Below, piece by piece: positions 38,679 through 40,399 of a DNA stretch of 40,399 nucleotides. A program made the translations under genes and the position numbers. Below the pieces are notes generated by a model. It was not told the origin of the DNA, ran no database searches, and saw nothing but the letters and a program-made list of their open reading frames with translations. The stretch is from a virus. The stretch spans positions 1 to 40,399 of IMG/VR virus record IMGVR_UViG_3300021474_000012. The stretch is one strand, 5' to 3'. How positions within the stretch are numbered: position 1 is the stretch's first letter; every line of letters starts with the position of its first letter.

Positions 38679-38908
38679 ACCGCCTCGCCCTGCTCTGCCT
38701 CCTACTCGCCGGCTGTTCTAACGATGAGGCCCGCTCCCCATCACTCATCGAAGCCGAAACCGCGCTCTATGGCGAGCACCACATCGTCGGCATGAGCGAT
38801 GAAGATTTCATCCGGCTGCTCAATGAGATCGTCGCGCGGTCAAGGGGGCGCAATGGGAATAATGGCCGAGTACCAGCGGCACTGACGGAGAAGGATTTCA
38901 CGCCATGA
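38675..38908 (+). CDS. Small lipoprotein, possible lysis protein
   Basis: A 77-residue protein with a signal peptide MNRLALLCLLLAGC, the lipobox LLAGC placing the lipid on Cys14. The mature part is about 64 residues, charged and without membrane span. In its neighbourhood a small outer-membrane lipoprotein could be the o-spanin, with the membrane-anchored protein encoded next (38905) as i-spanin, but that pairing is not proven by sequence. GGAGAGAAGCC precedes the ATG. ATGA overlaps at both ends. Confidence 0.65.
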   Translation: MNRLALLCLLLAGCSNDEARSPSLIEAETALYGEHHIVGMSDEDFIRLLNEIVARSRGRNGNNGRVPAALTEKDFTP

Positions 38909-39255
38909 GCCTCACCGAACGGCAACAGTTATGCGACATGTGGTGCATCGATAACCCGGACGAGGCGCCATTTTGCGCGCCATTCACCATCGTTGAAGTG
39001 ACCGAATCGCGTGCGCGCATCGCCGCCAACCGCAAGGCCGCCGGTTTCTACGCCAACACCGTCCGCGCCGAACTCCTGCGCGATGTCGACAACCTGGCCA
39101 ACCGCTGCCGCACGGCCGAAGCGGATTGCCGAGCGGCTAAGACCCTGCTGCGCGAACAGCGCGAATATGATGGCCTGGTTGCCGTCCTGATCGTCATGGC
39201 GTTCGCGGCTGGCATTCTTTTCTTGGCTGGTGTGCAGCATTGGTGCGGCCGATGA
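38905..39255 (+). CDS. C-terminally membrane-anchored helical protein
   Basis: A 116-residue protein with a mostly helical body (AGFYANTVRAELLRDVDNLANRCRTAE...) and a hydrophobic C-terminal segment at about 90-110 (GLVAVLIVMAFAAGILFLAG), followed by HWCGR. A long helical domain with one membrane anchor at the C-terminus is the reverse of a normal i-spanin (N-terminal anchor), so it may be a holin-type or a tail-anchored regulator. It follows the lipoprotein gene with an ATGA overlap. Confidence 0.6.
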   Translation: MSLTERQQLCDMWCIDNPDEAPFCAPFTIVEVTESRARIAANRKAAGFYANTVRAELLRDVDNLANRCRTAEADCRAAKTLLREQREYDGLVAVLIVMAFAAGILFLAGVQHWCGR

Positions 39256-39292
39256 TCCGCCGTTTCCTCGCCTGGTTGTGGGAGCCGTTGCG

Positions 39293-39688
39293 ATGATCGC
39301 CGCGGCCATTCTTCCGCTTCTCCTGATGGGACCTCCGGAAATAGATTATGACAGAGCCATCGATGCCATCGCCCAGCTTGAAACAGGAAGCCGATACCTC
39401 AACGGCACAGTCATTCGAGGCAGAGCAAGATTCCCTGGCGGTCCTGCTTTCGGACCTTTTCAAATCACGGGCCCTGTTCTCGAATGGCTACGAGTTTCGC
39501 CTGCCTGGATACGACGGGACGACGGCCGAGCTGCGGCTGCAACTCGTCGTTGGCTCGCGCACCTTGTGGAAGTTTCTGGAACTCTACGCCAAGCATTCGC
39601 CGCCTACCGACTCGGCCTTGGGCACCGTACCTGGCCCGAAGCGGTGCGGTATTCTTCCCGCGCCATGAACCTCTATCTAAACCACTAG
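39293..39688 (+). CDS. Lysozyme-like transglycosylase, probable endolysin
   Basis: A 131-residue protein. A short hydrophobic N-terminus (MIAAAILPLLLMG) could act as signal or anchor. Residues 22-125 resemble the soluble lytic transglycosylase/lysozyme-like fold: AIDAIAQLETGS with the likely catalytic Glu30, then GGPAFGPFQITGP (49-61), a helix with ATRRWLAHLVEV (83-94) and the AFAAYRLGLGHRTWPEAVRYSSRAMNLY end (101-128), matching the AxAYNxGxG...Y motif of the family. It would cleave peptidoglycan at the end of infection. ATG 39293 is chosen for the start. Third-position base choice is unlike the other genes, and a second open frame with more typical codons overlies 39348-39668. Confidence 0.65.
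   Translation: MIAAAILPLLLMGPPEIDYDRAIDAIAQLETGSRYLNGTVIRGRARFPGGPAFGPFQITGPVLEWLRVSPAWIRRDDGRAAAATRRWLAHLVEVSGTLRQAFAAYRLGLGHRTWPEAVRYSSRAMNLYLNH
39348..39668 (+). CDS. Open frame nested in the lysozyme-like gene (possible second protein)
   Basis: A 106-residue frame, different in phase from the lysozyme-like gene and entirely inside it. Its codons are the phage's preferred ones over most of its length (CTG, GCC, GAG, TAC, CTC, GTC), and by eye its third positions are clearly more GC-rich than those of the lysozyme frame. The middle, LAVLLSDLFKSRALFSNGYEFRL-like (about 30-52), and LRLQLVVGSRTLWKFLELYAK (62-82) look protein-like. The last ten residues look random. No ribosome site stands out at 39348, and no family is recognised. 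Translation is not shown. Confidence 0.35.
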   Translation: MTEPSMPSPSLKQEADTSTAQSFEAEQDSLAVLLSDLFKSRALFSNGYEFRLPGYDGTTAELRLQLVVGSRTLWKFLELYAKHSPPTDSALGTVPGPKRCGILPAP

Positions 39689-39696
39689 GAGCCACC

Positions 39697-39837
39697 ATGC
39701 ATCGCCTGCTTTTCGTCCACACGTGCGGCATTAAATATGAGATAAAAGGTCCGAAGCTCAAGGCCATCCGATTGAAGGTCGAAGCCGAAGGCATCACCGC
39801 AATCAACGGATGGACCGACATCACATATCGGCCCTGA
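39697..39837 (+). CDS. Small protein with AGGAG ribosome site
   Basis: A 46-residue protein (MHRLLFVHTCGIKYEIKGPK...), strand-helix-strand in character. AGGAGCCACC lies directly before ATG 39697, a clear ribosome site, which is the main support. It starts eight bases after the lysozyme-like stop. No recognised family. Confidence 0.6.
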   Translation: MHRLLFVHTCGIKYEIKGPKLKAIRLKVEAEGITAINGWTDITYRP

Positions 39838-39909
39838 TTCTCTGACATCCGGTTGGCCTGCGATGAGCCGCGAATCATCACACCAAATCCACCACCACGG
39901 GAATCATCT

Positions 39910-40399
39910 ATGCTGCTCGCCTATCACTCAGATCCAAAGATCCGCGAAACCTACCTCCAGCGCGTCATCGACCATCGCGCCGCCGATCAACTCATCAAAG
40001 GTCGCTATTGGGAAGGCGGGAAAGGCTGTGCCGTTGGTTGTACGATTCATGGAGGTGATCACGCGCGATACGAGAAGGAATTAGGCATCCCGACTCAACT
40101 GGCGATCTTAGAGGATATCATTTTCGAAGACCTTCCCAATGAGCGCGCGATGCTCTGGCCAGAGCAATTCCTTGCGGCCATTCCGGTCGGCGCCGATCTT
40201 TCGCTGATCGATCACCAATGGCTGCTCTGGCTGATGGATCGCGGCGCCGAAGCCGAAGGCACCCCAGCTGCAAAGTCTCTCGTGCGGAAAATGGCTGCGC
40301 TCATGGAGCGCAGCGTTTCCGGATATGAGCCATCCGTGGCCGAATGGGATGCCATTGGTGATGAATGGGCGAGGGCGTGGGCGGGGGCGTGGGCGAGGG
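39910..40399 (+). CDS. Conserved phage protein, first part; continues at 2-139 across the window ends
   Basis: At least 163 codons in this window plus the remainder at the left end. It begins MLLAYHSDPKIRETYLQRV, then has GRYWEGGKGCAVGCTIHGG (about 34-52), ELGIPTQLAILEDIIFEDLPNE and FLAAIPVGADLSLIDHQW. I recognise this as a widespread family of uncharacterised phage and prophage proteins. The CAVGCTIHG motif is constant, and an Ala-rich repeat typically follows. The right end of the window falls in the Ala-Trp/Ala-Arg repeat with the frame still open, and the phase matches the left-end segment. CCACCACGGGA precedes ATG 39910. Length across the junction is unknown. Confidence 0.85.
   Translation, partial: MLLAYHSDPKIRETYLQRVIDHRAADQLIKGRYWEGGKGCAVGCTIHGGDHARYEKELGIPTQLAILEDIIFEDLPNERAMLWPEQFLAAIPVGADLSLIDHQWLLWLMDRGAEAEGTPAAKSLVRKMAALMERSVSGYEPSVAEWDAIGDEWARAWAGAWAR
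40368..40399 (+). repeat. Hexanucleotide tandem repeat, 3' end of window
   Basis: Units of GGGC plus a variable base and G continue to the last base. The final 19 bases (40381-40399) are identical to 14-32, but the next bases upstream differ by one position, so the two ends do not join as a unique overlap. They share a repeat instead. In frame it encodes WARAWAGAWAR. Confidence 0.85.

Noticed and set aside
39252-39296. A 14-codon frame starting at ATG 39252 between the anchored protein and lysozyme-like gene
   Set aside because: Too short, and explained by the ATGA overlap pattern by chance.
1-40399. CRISPR arrays, insertion sequences, integrase genes, ribosomal RNA and tRNA genes
   Set aside because: I looked for repeats with regular spacers, transposase or recombinase motifs and tRNA cloverleaf patterns and saw none.

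Overview
The window reads as an essentially complete, circularly mapping genome of a tailed double-stranded DNA phage (Caudoviricetes) with a lambda-like head module. It is GC-rich, and every gene I can support is on the + strand, tightly packed. About thirty neighbouring pairs overlap by four bases (ATGA or GTGA). There is no integrase, excisionase or convincing repressor pair, so nothing shows lysogeny. The host is not readable from the sequence. Two lipoproteins with lipoboxes and a lysozyme-like protein suggest a Gram-negative bacterium. The two ends of the window lie in the same in-frame hexanucleotide repeat and split one gene: its first part is 39910-40399 and its last part is 2-139. 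The ends are therefore an assembly break in a repeat, not genome ends.

Layout. 194-10000: early region with recombination genes (coiled-coil protein, PDDEXK nuclease, a likely partner, RusA resolvase), many small proteins including several Cys-rich zinc ribbons, a Cro/C1-type regulator, a nucleoside-deoxyribosyltransferase-like enzyme, a cytosine-5 DNA methyltransferase and a dCMP-deaminase-like protein. 10278-13600: replication (initiator-like protein, then a TOPRIM primase-helicase). 13604-13827: a gene-poor, structured stretch that may hold the packaging site. 13828-23359: packaging and head (terminase small-subunit candidate, four small unknown genes, GpA-type large terminase, three unknown or zinc-ribbon genes, gpW-like joiner, lambda-type portal, prohead protease fused to major capsid protein). 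23404-28656: decoration-like protein and fibre or adhesin proteins. 28664-29900: a membrane/coiled-coil protein and a lipoprotein with membrane segments. 29904-37903: neck, tail tube, tail assembly, a short tape measure, distal tail/baseplate and a glycine-rich adhesin. 38045-38328: structured non-coding leader. 38329-39837: lysis-type region (small lipoprotein, C-terminally anchored protein, lysozyme-like protein). 39910 to the end and round to 139: a conserved phage protein with an Ala-X repeat tail.

The most unusual features are two stretches where two frames both look coding. In 8774-9604 the whole methyltransferase gene is overlaid, in another frame, by an open frame with the motifs of a recurrent phage protein family. 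In 39348-39668 an open frame with better codon use than its host gene is nested inside the lysozyme-like gene. Other points are mutually exclusive hairpins after the capsid genes and in the lysis leader, and the G-rich Ala-X repeat at the genome junction.
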